The translations under genes were made by a program, and so were the position numbers. Under the pieces are notes generated by a model. The model worked only from the letters and a program-made list of their open reading frames with translations, was not told the DNA's origin and did not search any database. Below are positions 18,850 to 27,486 of a stretch of 64,000 nt of DNA, one piece after another. Positions within the stretch are counted from its first letter, which is position 1. Every line of letters begins with the position of its first letter. The DNA is from an uncultured Phocaeicola sp. (GTDB taxonomy: Bacteria; Bacteroidota; Bacteroidia; Bacteroidales; Bacteroidaceae): assembly GCA_947581855.1 (NCBI GenBank), contig CANPVZ010000005.1, positions 62,001-126,000 of the forward strand. The letters run 5' to 3'.

Positions 18850-18969
18850 GCAAAAGTGAGTGTTCGAGGTTCCCTTTAACAAGAATAAAAAGCTAATGCT
18901 TTTTCGATAAATGTTGTGACGCAATATCCTTACGTTACGGCTGCAAAGATAATTACAAAAAGGAAATAT
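18850..18969 (-). repeat. Promoter-led repeat, copy 1
   Basis: Its minus strand matches the plus strand at 63883-64000 with about six differences over the last 99 bases. It carries TATCTTTG (18944-18951), a Bacteroidetes -7 box, then GCAGCCGTAACGTAA and the perfect hairpin AAAAAGC-ATTA-GCTTTTT. This may be the front of a small RNA or leader read toward the winged-helix gene. No protein is encoded. Confidence 0.65.
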
Positions 18970-19303
18970 CGCTTAATATTGGAGAATAAAATTACATATA
19001 TAAACGTTTTTACGTGAATTTTTTTGTTGGAAGATACCTAGACTCGACATTGAATATACTTTGGAGGTATTGGAACAGACTATAGCCTATGCCCAAGTAT
19101 TTTTGCAAAAACACCTAAAAAGTGGTGGTAGTAGCTATTTCCGTATATTAAAAAAACTACTACCACCACATACCTTAAACCCCTTATAAGCAGATATTTC
19201 AGAAAGAAAGTGATAGTAGTGACAGTAGAAAATGAAAACTCGAAGAATCAGATTAGTTGAAAAGAATGTCTCACCAGAAAACTCTATTGCTCGGTAATAA
19301 AAG
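18970..19303. other. Non-coding stretch with a 13-base inverted repeat
   Basis: No credible gene. GTGGTGGTAGTAG at 19122-19134 and CTACTACCACCAC at 19157-19169 form a perfect 13-base stem with a 22-base loop; there is no T-run after it. Otherwise I see nothing in it. The upstream part of the gap (18331-18689) is AT-rich and also empty. Confidence 0.6.
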
Positions 19304-19337
19304 GAGACCGCCTTTTTTCACAATGGGGCGGTCTCCG
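19304..19337 (-). terminator. Terminator of the glycan/corrinoid operon
   Basis: A perfect 10-base stem GGAGACCGCC/GGCGGTCTCC with a 14-base loop is followed on the minus strand by TTTTATTA. It lies 37 bases after the symporter stop and ends the five-gene operon. Confidence 0.9.
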
Positions 19338-19374
19338 AAAAGATATTAACGAGATGATTCGATATTTGCTATCT

Positions 19375-20943
19375 TTAATATCCGTTGAAGAAAATGTAAA
19401 GTCCAATCATTACCAATATCAGTAGTCCCCATAAAATGAGTACGGAAATAGCCGGTTTGGCAATACTTCCATAGCTTAAAGTATTACCTTGCGGTTTCTT
19501 ATCCATCAAACTGATGATAATCATGCCAAGGCTGATTGCGATAAACAAATCGAATGACAGAAGCATGAAGTGAGGCCAGGCATCATATTGCTCGGCAGGG
19601 AATACCCATAAATAAAGTATACCTACTCCAATACTGAATATGGTTCCGGCTGTAAGTGCAAAGTTGGCTGCACGCATGGTCGTACGTTTCCAGAACACAC
19701 CGAATAAGAATACAGCAGCCATAGGAGGAGCGATAAATCCCAAGACGGATTGGAAGACGTTGAAAAGGTTCAGTCCTTTAATACTATCAATTGCTACGGT
19801 AATGATAACTGAGATTAGCGCTCCTACTACTGTTACAATTTGTCCAATGCGGATAATTTCTTTTGTACTGGCTTCCGGTCTGTATTTCTTTACATAGATG
19901 TCCATGGTGAAGACTGTACTTAAAGCGTTCAATGCGGAACCAATCGTGCTGACTAATGCCGCGGTTAATACCGCCAATACCAAACCTACCATTCCGATAG
20001 GGAATAAGTTGGTTACCATAGTCATGTATGCTTCATCCGGATTTTGTAATGTAGGGAATAAAGCCAGACAAATGATGCCGGGAAGAATGTATAAAGGGAC
20101 ATCTAGAATTTTTAGCCATCCGGTGAAGTTTGCTCCAAGTTGTCCTTGTTTCAGACTTTTTGCAGCGAGTACCGGTTGTACCATAGATTGATCGGTGCAC
20201 CAAAACCATACTCCCATTATGGGATAACCCAGTATGATAGGTAACCAAGGAAAATCCACATCATTGTTGGGCCGGAACAGATTCCAATAATCGGCCGGCA
20301 CAGCAGCTACTAAGCCATCCACTCCACCTACCTTGTATAATCCGACAATTGTTAAAGTGGCGGAGACAAATATTAATAACAACATTTGGAATACGTTGGT
20401 ATAAGCTACAGCCTTCAGTCCACCCGCCATTGTGAAGAATGCGGATATAATTAATAAGATAAGTGCAGACTGCCACATGGGAATATCGAATACCTGACGA
20501 ATCAGGATTCCACCGGCAAATAAAGTAAGTGCCAGCCATGAAATTAAGATGGTAACAATGGTGTACCAAGCCAAAATGTTACGGGTGGATTGTCCGAAGC
20601 GGCGACCCATAAATTCCGGTAATGTGGTTACTTTTGCGCCTAAATAGCGAGGTGCGAACACAAAGGCCAGTAAACAGATAAATACAAAAGCATACCAGGC
20701 ATAATTACCTGATACGATACCTGTAGTAAAACCTGCGCTGGCTGAGGCTATTAACATGGAAGGTCCCACATTGGTTCCCCACATGGAGAAACCAATATGA
20801 TGCCATCCGAGTGAATTTTCCGCTAAGAACAGGCTACTGCCTTTTTTTCGTTTTAAACTGGCCCATATTCCTATTCCTAATAATATGAGGAAGTAAGAGA
20901 TTAATATGGTCCAGTCTAACGACTCGAGTGAAATATTTTGCAT
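19375..20943 (-). CDS. Sodium:solute symporter (SSS family)
   Basis: A 522-residue inner-membrane symporter with about 13-14 hydrophobic segments, expected to import a solute with Na+. Segments such as LILLGIGIWASLKRKKG, GPSMLIASASAGFTTGI, FFTMAGGLKAVAYTNVFQ and FGVFWKRTTMRAANFAL are typical of the sugar-transporting (SGLT-like) branch. It is the last gene of a five-gene operon with a GH31 glycosidase and corrinoid methyl-transfer genes, so a sugar, possibly a methylated one, is the likely cargo (inference). Confidence 0.9.
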   Translation of the reverse strand: MQNISLESLDWTILISYFLILLGIGIWASLKRKKGSSLFLAENSLGWHHIGFSMWGTNVGPSMLIASASAGFTTGIVSGNYAWYAFVFICLLAFVFAPRYLGAKVTTLPEFMGRRFGQSTRNILAWYTIVTILISWLALTLFAGGILIRQVFDIPMWQSALILLIISAFFTMAGGLKAVAYTNVFQMLLLIFVSATLTIVGLYKVGGVDGLVAAVPADYWNLFRPNNDVDFPWLPIILGYPIMGVWFWCTDQSMVQPVLAAKSLKQGQLGANFTGWLKILDVPLYILPGIICLALFPTLQNPDEAYMTMVTNLFPIGMVGLVLAVLTAALVSTIGSALNALSTVFTMDIYVKKYRPEASTKEIIRIGQIVTVVGALISVIITVAIDSIKGLNLFNVFQSVLGFIAPPMAAVFLFGVFWKRTTMRAANFALTAGTIFSIGVGILYLWVFPAEQYDAWPHFMLLSFDLFIAISLGMIIISLMDKKPQGNTLSYGSIAKPAISVLILWGLLILVMIGLYIFFNGY

Positions 20944-20967
20944 GGGTATTAGATTTAAGGTTTTACA

Positions 20968-21606
20968 TTATTGCGCGCCGATCAGTTGCTTGGCTACCGC
21001 TACTGCCGAATTAGCGTTATCGCTGTATCCGTCTGCTCCGATTTCGGTTGCGAATCCTTGGCTGACAGGTGCGCCGCCTACCATTATTTTTACTTTGTCG
21101 CGGATACCTGCAGCTTCTACCGCTTTGATTACCTCAGGCATATAAGTCATGGTAGTGGTTAATAAAGCACTCATGCAGAGAATATCTGCGTTGTTTGCCT
21201 TCACTGCTTCCACAAACTTTTCGCAAGGTACGTCAATACCGATATTAATAACCTCGAAACCACAGCCTTCGAGCATGGATGCTACCAGATTTTTACCAAT
21301 GTCGTGCAAGTCTCCCTTTACCGTACCGATGACTACCTTTCCTAAAGTAGCGGAGGCGTTTCCTTTTAATAGAGGTTTTAACAGTTCGAGAGCACCTTTC
21401 ATGGCACGTCCTGCCATAAGTAATTGCGGAACAAATGCTTTCCCATCTTGGAAACGCTGTCCCACTTCTCCCATGGCTTTTACCATGTAGTCATTGATAA
21501 TCACTTGAGGTTCTACTCCTTCGGCAATCGCTTCTTTGGTTACTTCTACTGCGGGTTCTAATTTTCCCGCAACAATTGCGTCATATAATTTACTTAACTC
21601 TGCCAT
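20968..21606 (-). CDS. Cobalamin-binding corrinoid protein (MtaC/MtbC type)
   Basis: A 212-residue methyltransferase-cognate corrinoid protein. Residues about 1-85 form the helical cap domain and the rest a Rossmann-like B12 domain with the lower-ligand motif GDLHDIGKN (His101), then SALLTTTM and GGAPVSQ, which complete the standard cobalamin pocket. It would carry a methyl group on Co between a substrate methyltransferase and an acceptor methyltransferase. It lies 23 bases after the UroD-like gene and 24 before the symporter gene, inside a glycan-use operon. Confidence 0.93.
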   Translation of the reverse strand: MAELSKLYDAIVAGKLEPAVEVTKEAIAEGVEPQVIINDYMVKAMGEVGQRFQDGKAFVPQLLMAGRAMKGALELLKPLLKGNASATLGKVVIGTVKGDLHDIGKNLVASMLEGCGFEVINIGIDVPCEKFVEAVKANNADILCMSALLTTTMTYMPEVIKAVEAAGIRDKVKIMVGGAPVSQGFATEIGADGYSDNANSAVAVAKQLIGAQ

Positions 21607-21629
21607 AGTTGTTAAAATTAAAATGAATA

Positions 21630-22694
21630 TTATTTATATTTTTCTATTATTTTTAATGCTTGTTCCACTTCCTTTTCATTGTGGAAGTCCATAGACAAAA
21701 GTAATCCGTCCGTTCCGATGTTATCCAATAACGGTTGTAATTCTTCCAGAGTTACCCAATTTGCCTGAATTGATTTTCCGCCGGCAAGAATACGTTTATA
21801 TAAATCGTACCATTTCGGATCGCCACCTTGAGGCTCTCCTACTCCGGGAGTCCATTGGATGGCGTTTAGTTCATTAATTTCTAATAAGGCATCCAGATGT
21901 CTTATTGCTCCTACTCCGTCCAAATGATACAGTGTATAATCCAGTTTCTGACATTGTTGACGAATATAAGGTTGTACAAAGCGACGATAATCTTCTTCGC
22001 TGATCATGATAGATATATCGCTTTGCAACTTGCTTACCCTGCCCGGGCCCCAGATAGAGAAGTAACAGAAAGCCATGCCGTCGTCTTCGCGGATGATATC
22101 GTACAATTCATCATATACTTTGAAATAGATATCATTTACTTGTTGCAATTGTTTGTCAAGCAGCTCTGGATTCATTACCGTATCCATCAGCACGGTGTCA
22201 GTACCCCGCAGAGCGGCTAAAATATCCAGTCCTTCCATTAAATCGGGCATACCTACATAGTAGTTACCGTTGGCACGCTTTTTACAGGCTGTCAGCAAAT
22301 CTTTATGAAGCTTCCATGCAGCATTTTCCGGATCGAATAGAATGTCTTCTTTCGGATTGGGATCCGGATGAATCCAAATGGTGTCTTCTCCTCCTTCGAA
22401 TACGCCTCCCAAAATGGCGGCCAAAGAACCGGGTCCGAGTTGTGTATTGGCTACGGGAGGTATATCGGCCATAAGGGAGCTGTGGGCAACATAATAATCG
22501 AGTTGTTCCGCTCTCCATTCCGGGTCGAACCACCGTTGGTTTAAGTCTTTAGCCGGTGCCGGTGCGGTAACATCGGCATGTGGTGCGACTCCTTCTTGGA
22601 AATGTTCCCACATGGTGAGTACGATTCCTTTATGGTTCCACCAATCGAGATATCTCTTTTGGCTTTCTTCCCAATTTGTTTTCCAAGTTTTCAT
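21630..22694 (-). CDS. UroD-superfamily methyltransferase-like protein, non-canonical site
   Basis: A 354-residue cytoplasmic protein with the UroD/methyltransferase barrel signature, for example CYFSIWGPGRVSKLQSD and YHLDGVGAIRHLDALL followed by NAIQWTPGVGEPQGG. The HxC zinc motif of MtaA/MtbA is replaced by HLD and the late Cys is absent (LLLSMDFHNEKEVE). It therefore differs from the canonical thiol-methyltransferases and from the protein at 5439-6455. Adjacent to a corrinoid protein, it is the best candidate for the enzyme that moves a methyl from a substrate to cobalamin. Substrate unknown; a methylated sugar is suggested only by the neighbours. Confidence 0.8.
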   Translation of the reverse strand: MKTWKTNWEESQKRYLDWWNHKGIVLTMWEHFQEGVAPHADVTAPAPAKDLNQRWFDPEWRAEQLDYYVAHSSLMADIPPVANTQLGPGSLAAILGGVFEGGEDTIWIHPDPNPKEDILFDPENAAWKLHKDLLTACKKRANGNYYVGMPDLMEGLDILAALRGTDTVLMDTVMNPELLDKQLQQVNDIYFKVYDELYDIIREDDGMAFCYFSIWGPGRVSKLQSDISIMISEEDYRRFVQPYIRQQCQKLDYTLYHLDGVGAIRHLDALLEINELNAIQWTPGVGEPQGGDPKWYDLYKRILAGGKSIQANWVTLEELQPLLDNIGTDGLLLSMDFHNEKEVEQALKIIEKYK

Positions 22695-22720
22695 AATGTA
22701 TGATTAAATTATTATTTGTT

Positions 22721-24964
22721 TTATTTCCATATTCCTTTAAAGTTGGTATCGATATGCAAGATTTCACTTTGGCTTAAATCCATTTCATCGGTGCATTCCA
22801 CTTCCTTATTATATACGGATATAGAGGCATTTTCCCTTACATAAACAGGCATTTCCTCAAGAGGAATTTCCAGATTCCTCAACCATTGTCCTCCTTCATA
22901 ACGTTCGCCGGTGAAGAAGTTTACCCATTTTCCTTCAGGTAAATATACGTCACGGCGGTTTTCGCTATTCATCACCGGAGCAACAAGGAAGTCATCTCCA
23001 AAGTAATATTCGTCATCAATATGCCAGCAAAATTTGTCTTCCGGATGATGGAAAATGAGAGCGCGTAATACAGGATAACCTGTTTCCGTAGCTTTCTTGC
23101 TTTGTTCTATAATATAAGGTATAAGTTTGTAACGAAGCTTCCACCATTTTTTCACCATTGGAGCAATAGCCGGATAGTGCCAGGGTTCCCGCTTGCTTGT
23201 GCCGTGATAACGGATATGTGATGAAAATACGCCGAATTGAGTCCATCGCATATATACATCATCGGCTACAACCGAGTTCATGAAATTAGGCAGGGTGTGG
23301 AATCCCGGAACATCATGGCTCCAGAATGCGAATCCGGATAATCCGAAATGAAGTCCGCCTTTAAGCGAACCGGCCATACCGTCCCATGAGCTACATGAGT
23401 CGCCTCCCCAATGCAATGGATAACGCTGGCAACCGGCCCAAGCGGCACGTGCCCATACAATGCCGTCGCCCGTGACATCTTTAGTTATTTCATAAGCGGC
23501 TTTTTGGTAAAGTAACGCGTACAAGTTGTTCAGCAGTTCCGGTTTCATGCCTTTGTATTTGGCATCCATGTGTATGTTTTCTCCAAAATCGGTCTTGATA
23601 CATGTAACTCCCATATCAAGCAATTTCTTTAATAATCCTTTATACCATTCGGTTGCTTTGGGATAAGTGAAATCTATAGTACCGGCATAATCGAGAGCAG
23701 AGAAATTAGAGCCTTCCGATTCCTGTTTTTTGGTTAATGGTGCAATATAATCGTTTTCGCGTGCTTCATCTATTTGTTCCGCATCTTCTGCTACATAAGG
23801 TAGTTGCCATAAAGATACTCGGTAACCTTTATTCTTTAGTCCCTGGATGAAACCTTTCGGATCGGGAAATCGTTCTTCATTGAATTTCCATTCGCAGAGC
23901 CAGTCTGTTTTAAACCATCCAGTATCCAAATGAATTACATCGCACGGATAATGCTCGATGCGCATGCGATCGCATATTTCATTTACTTCGTCCGCACTAA
24001 AATAGGTCATGCGGCTCATCCATGTACCGAAACTCCAAAGTGGGGGCATGGAAGGATATCCTGTGAGGTCGCGATAGCCACGGAGAATTTCTTCTACGGA
24101 ATCACCTGCAATGATAAATACATCCAGCATAGCTTGGTCGCTGAGAAATTCTACAGAACGTGTAGAACAATCTGCTAATGACAGTTTGCTATGAGCGCAT
24201 GTATGGTAGAATGTGCCGTACATGCGGCTTGACAGGTAGAAGGGAATATTCTTGTAAGTTCGCCGGTTGTTTACTCCTTGTCCGTCTTGATTCTTTAAAA
24301 AGAATGTATGTCCGCTTAAATCCATTTTAGCAAAACGCTCTCCGGTTCCGGCAAAACACTCGTCGGCTTTACATTCGAAAGAGATTGTTGCACGTTCTTT
24401 CTTTCCGTCTTTCAGACAGTAGGCTAAAGGGAGCGCATCATAACGAGGAGGTGAGAAATGGTCGTAAGCCGACAGACGAATTTCTTTTTGCCCGTCGGGG
24501 TATAATGTGATGTCCAATGTTTCCTGTGGGTCGGGAAGTAATTCGCTCCAGCGGTCAAGTTGCGGTTCTTTTACATTGATAACAGCTCGGCGAACTCCAT
24601 CTTCTGTGGAAATAAGCCATTCTCCATCATTCCATTTTACCTGTAAAGGAACTTTCTTTACCGCATCTCCAAATTGCAGCATTTCTGATTTGTCTGTGAT
24701 TCCCTCTTCACCGAATCCGGCAAACAAACGGATGATTTTGTTATTATATTGTCTGATTAACAAAGTGGATTCTTCACGGGGAACACTTATATCGGCAGCC
24801 ATATCGTTGGCTAACAATTGTTTTTGGAATGGGACGGTTACAAGGATGTCACCGTCCTTTTCGCAAACGTGGGTTGGTTTACAAGCTTTCCATAACGATT
24901 CGTTTTTCGATAAGTTTAAATCAAAATCGAGGAAATCAAATAGATGATAATTAGTTGGTTTCAT
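22721..24964 (-). CDS. GH31 alpha-glycosidase (YicI-like alpha-xylosidase type)
   Basis: A 747-residue GH31 enzyme without a signal peptide, so cytoplasmic. The nucleophile Asp is in IKTDFGENIH near residue 456, matching the KTDFGE motif of YicI-type alpha-xylosidases, and the acid/base Asp is in WGGDSCSSWDGM near residue 520. DVIHLDTGWFK and SHDVPGFH are further family motifs. It would cleave an alpha-linked xylose- or glucose-like residue from an imported oligosaccharide. Exact specificity cannot be read. It is the second gene of the operon, 26 bases before the UroD-like gene. Confidence 0.9.
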   Translation of the reverse strand: MKPTNYHLFDFLDFDLNLSKNESLWKACKPTHVCEKDGDILVTVPFQKQLLANDMAADISVPREESTLLIRQYNNKIIRLFAGFGEEGITDKSEMLQFGDAVKKVPLQVKWNDGEWLISTEDGVRRAVINVKEPQLDRWSELLPDPQETLDITLYPDGQKEIRLSAYDHFSPPRYDALPLAYCLKDGKKERATISFECKADECFAGTGERFAKMDLSGHTFFLKNQDGQGVNNRRTYKNIPFYLSSRMYGTFYHTCAHSKLSLADCSTRSVEFLSDQAMLDVFIIAGDSVEEILRGYRDLTGYPSMPPLWSFGTWMSRMTYFSADEVNEICDRMRIEHYPCDVIHLDTGWFKTDWLCEWKFNEERFPDPKGFIQGLKNKGYRVSLWQLPYVAEDAEQIDEARENDYIAPLTKKQESEGSNFSALDYAGTIDFTYPKATEWYKGLLKKLLDMGVTCIKTDFGENIHMDAKYKGMKPELLNNLYALLYQKAAYEITKDVTGDGIVWARAAWAGCQRYPLHWGGDSCSSWDGMAGSLKGGLHFGLSGFAFWSHDVPGFHTLPNFMNSVVADDVYMRWTQFGVFSSHIRYHGTSKREPWHYPAIAPMVKKWWKLRYKLIPYIIEQSKKATETGYPVLRALIFHHPEDKFCWHIDDEYYFGDDFLVAPVMNSENRRDVYLPEGKWVNFFTGERYEGGQWLRNLEIPLEEMPVYVRENASISVYNKEVECTDEMDLSQSEILHIDTNFKGIWK

Positions 24965-24985
24965 ATATTAATATTAGGGTTTGTA

Positions 24986-26791
24986 CTATTTAATTCTTCC
25001 TGCTTTCAGTTTGATAGATTCGCTGACGCTAGGTCCGTTATTTTTCCATACATTCTTAGGACCCGGGCGATTCGAGTCAAAACGAACTTCCGGACACCAA
25101 TTATTCTCTACTGTATATCCGTCGGTTGCTTCATCGAAATAAATATAGAAAGCACGGTCGTTTGTGGCGTATGGTGCATCAATCAGTGCTTCTATACGAT
25201 TGTTTGCCATAATGGAATTGGGTTGGTTGGAGAGTGTGTAAAGTCCTCCCGCATCATAAAGTCGGCGGGCGAAATGATGAACATAATTTGCTTCGATACG
25301 ATTATTCTTCATGCCGCTTTCGAGTAAAGTCCATCCCCATCCTACACAAATCCCAGAATAATTTACATTACATACTTCATTGTGAATAATGGTAATATTC
25401 TTTACATATCCCGCACCGATGCCCACACATCCCCAATCTTCATTTGTGACTTCGCTAATCAGATTATTTTTTATTAAGATATCCGAACATAATTCTTGTT
25501 CATTGACTGGTTTGAAAGGAACGTGCGTTTCAAAGCCTCCATCCGGAAAGGCTCCGATTTGTATCGCTGTTCCGCCAATATCCGTGAATAAGCAATTTTC
25601 TATTTTGGAGTTTGTTACAGCCCATTCATAATCTACTCCCGTAGCTCCCATGTGTTGGAATGTACATCCATCGAAGTTGATATGGTTTCCTCCTTTGACG
25701 CGGATCGCAGTTTCAGGACGGGCGATCCAAGCTTGATTCTCTAATTCCGCTTTTTCAGGTAATCCGGGAATCGGTAGTTTGTAAGCATCCAATAATCGGA
25801 AACCGCCCTGTAATGTGACATGTCCTTCATAAGACGGACGATTCCAGGATGTATGTTCGAAGTTGATGTTTTTAAATTGCAGATGATGAACCGGACGTTC
25901 CAAGGAACCATCGATGCAGACAAGTTCTTCTAAAGTCGGAGCAATAGCTTCTATATTGCTTATCTCCTCTCCTGGCCGTGGGTAATAATAGATTTTGCCG
26001 GATGGATATTCTTGAAACCACTCCCCTGGCTCATCTACCAGTTCGAGCGCATTGACCAGGCAAAAAGAAGAGTTACCTTTTGATTCTCCGATGACCGGTT
26101 GCGGCCACGGATGAGCAAATTCTAACTGGCTTTCTGGATTATGGAAGCTAACCACTGTTTTCTCTCCTTGTATATCCAGTTTCTTCACCCGAAGAATAGC
26201 GATGGCCCAGCGTTGATGTACAATCATTTCTAATTGTTTGGCATGTTCCAATCCTTTTATCTGAGGAGTTGGTATGGTAATGGTTTCCTTTTCCTTGTTA
26301 AAGTCAATCATCCGTTCCATAACACCATCTGGAAATTGAGAGGCTCGTTGCGCCTTTTTTCCATTAATCCACAATTGGCGGAACTCCAAATGCCGGTTTC
26401 CTAGAATAGGTGCATCTGCTACCCATAAATTGTTTGCTGCTTTAGTCCATCCTTTTATTGATATTCCTCCGCTGATAACAGCTTCAACTCCTTCTGCTGC
26501 TTGTATGATAGTTGGTGAGTTTTCCGTTCCACTGTCTTCCGGTCGGAAAAATAGAGTTTTTTCTTGTGGGTATACTCCTTGCTGTAACATAATGCGGATA
26601 CCTCCGTTCATTCTGGGATCGTGAAGGCGACGCCATTCACGTGCTTGTTTTACAGCTTGTTGTATTGTCCTTAAAGGAGCATCTTTACTTCCTTCTTGTT
26701 GGTCGTTTCCTTGTGGTGATACCCAAATATCGCCAGCTATTAAAGAAGTGCTGCTGAATAAGGCAAGTAGAATACTAAGAATTTTTTTCAT
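24986..26791 (-). CDS. Secreted right-handed beta-helix protein (glycoside hydrolase-like)
   Basis: A 601-residue protein with signal peptide MKKILSILLALFSSTSLIAG, so exported. The N-terminal part WVSPQGNDQQEGS, PLRTIQQAV and QGVYPQEKTLFF is followed by GGISIKGW and FRQLWINGKKAQRASQF, a pattern shared by beta-helix glycosidases such as the GH141 and GH120 types. Later coils contain repeated short Asn-rich turns (KNNLISEV, HNEVCNV, ANYVHHF). It is the first gene of the operon and starts from a divergent promoter region shared with the thioredoxin-like gene. Family number is a guess; a glycan-cleaving role outside the inner membrane is likely. Confidence 0.75.
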   Translation of the reverse strand: MKKILSILLALFSSTSLIAGDIWVSPQGNDQQEGSKDAPLRTIQQAVKQAREWRRLHDPRMNGGIRIMLQQGVYPQEKTLFFRPEDSGTENSPTIIQAAEGVEAVISGGISIKGWTKAANNLWVADAPILGNRHLEFRQLWINGKKAQRASQFPDGVMERMIDFNKEKETITIPTPQIKGLEHAKQLEMIVHQRWAIAILRVKKLDIQGEKTVVSFHNPESQLEFAHPWPQPVIGESKGNSSFCLVNALELVDEPGEWFQEYPSGKIYYYPRPGEEISNIEAIAPTLEELVCIDGSLERPVHHLQFKNINFEHTSWNRPSYEGHVTLQGGFRLLDAYKLPIPGLPEKAELENQAWIARPETAIRVKGGNHINFDGCTFQHMGATGVDYEWAVTNSKIENCLFTDIGGTAIQIGAFPDGGFETHVPFKPVNEQELCSDILIKNNLISEVTNEDWGCVGIGAGYVKNITIIHNEVCNVNYSGICVGWGWTLLESGMKNNRIEANYVHHFARRLYDAGGLYTLSNQPNSIMANNRIEALIDAPYATNDRAFYIYFDEATDGYTVENNWCPEVRFDSNRPGPKNVWKNNGPSVSESIKLKAGRIK

Positions 26792-26929
26792 GTTAACGAG
26801 TGTTTTTTATGGTAGCATTGTTAGTGTTGCAAATATATAAAAGAACTTGCGAAAGAGCCATAAAACTCGGAAGATATCTTTAAAATTCTTACTTTTGTAA
26901 GTCAATTTATAGAAAAATTTAGAAAAGGT

Positions 26930-27481
26930 ATGAATGTAAAAAAGCTTATTTGTGTTTTAATATGTCTGATAGTAATGTATTTATATATCCCGACAGTGGC
27001 GCAGACGGTGCAACCAGACAGTGTTGGGTATATTGTTAAAGTAGGTCAGTTTGCTCCAGATTTCACTATGACTCTTGCGAATGGAAATAAAGTAAAGCTT
27101 TCTGATTTACGTGGAAAAGTAGTAATGTTACAGTTTACTGCAAGTTGGTGCGGTGTTTGTAGGAAGGAGATGCCGTTTATTGAGAAAGATATTTGGCTAA
27201 AGAACCGGACAAATCCGGATTTCGCTTTGTTTGGTATCGACCGTGACGAACCATTGGAAATTGTACAGAAGTTTGCTCGGCAGACAGGGATAACTTACCC
27301 TCTTGCTTTAGATCCGAATGCGGATATTTTTGCGTTGTACGCAGACAGAAATGCAGGCATTACTCGTAATGTGCTGATTAATCGTGAAGGAAAGATTGTA
27401 ATGCTTACCCGTTTATATAATGAAAGGGAGTTTTCTACTTTAGTAAAGAAAATTAACGAGCTTTTGGCTGAAGAAAAGTGA
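26930..27481 (+). CDS. Exported TlpA-like thioredoxin-fold protein
   Basis: A 183-residue protein with an N-terminal hydrophobic export segment (about residues 5-25) and a TlpA/AhpC-type thioredoxin domain. The redox motif is CGVC in FTASWCGVCRKEMPF, and the family strand GKVVMLQF precedes it. It would act in the periplasm as a thiol reductant or disulfide enzyme. A TACTTTTG -7 box lies about 40 bases upstream. Its stop is 5 bases before the cobU start, so the two probably share a transcript, although no functional link is obvious. Confidence 0.88.
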   Translation: MNVKKLICVLICLIVMYLYIPTVAQTVQPDSVGYIVKVGQFAPDFTMTLANGNKVKLSDLRGKVVMLQFTASWCGVCRKEMPFIEKDIWLKNRTNPDFALFGIDRDEPLEIVQKFARQTGITYPLALDPNADIFALYADRNAGITRNVLINREGKIVMLTRLYNEREFSTLVKKINELLAEEK

Positions 27482-27486
27482 ATCGC

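Noticed and set aside
18677..18859. 60-codon plus-strand frame in the repeat region
   Set aside because: It runs antisense to the promoter-led repeat and is low in complexity.
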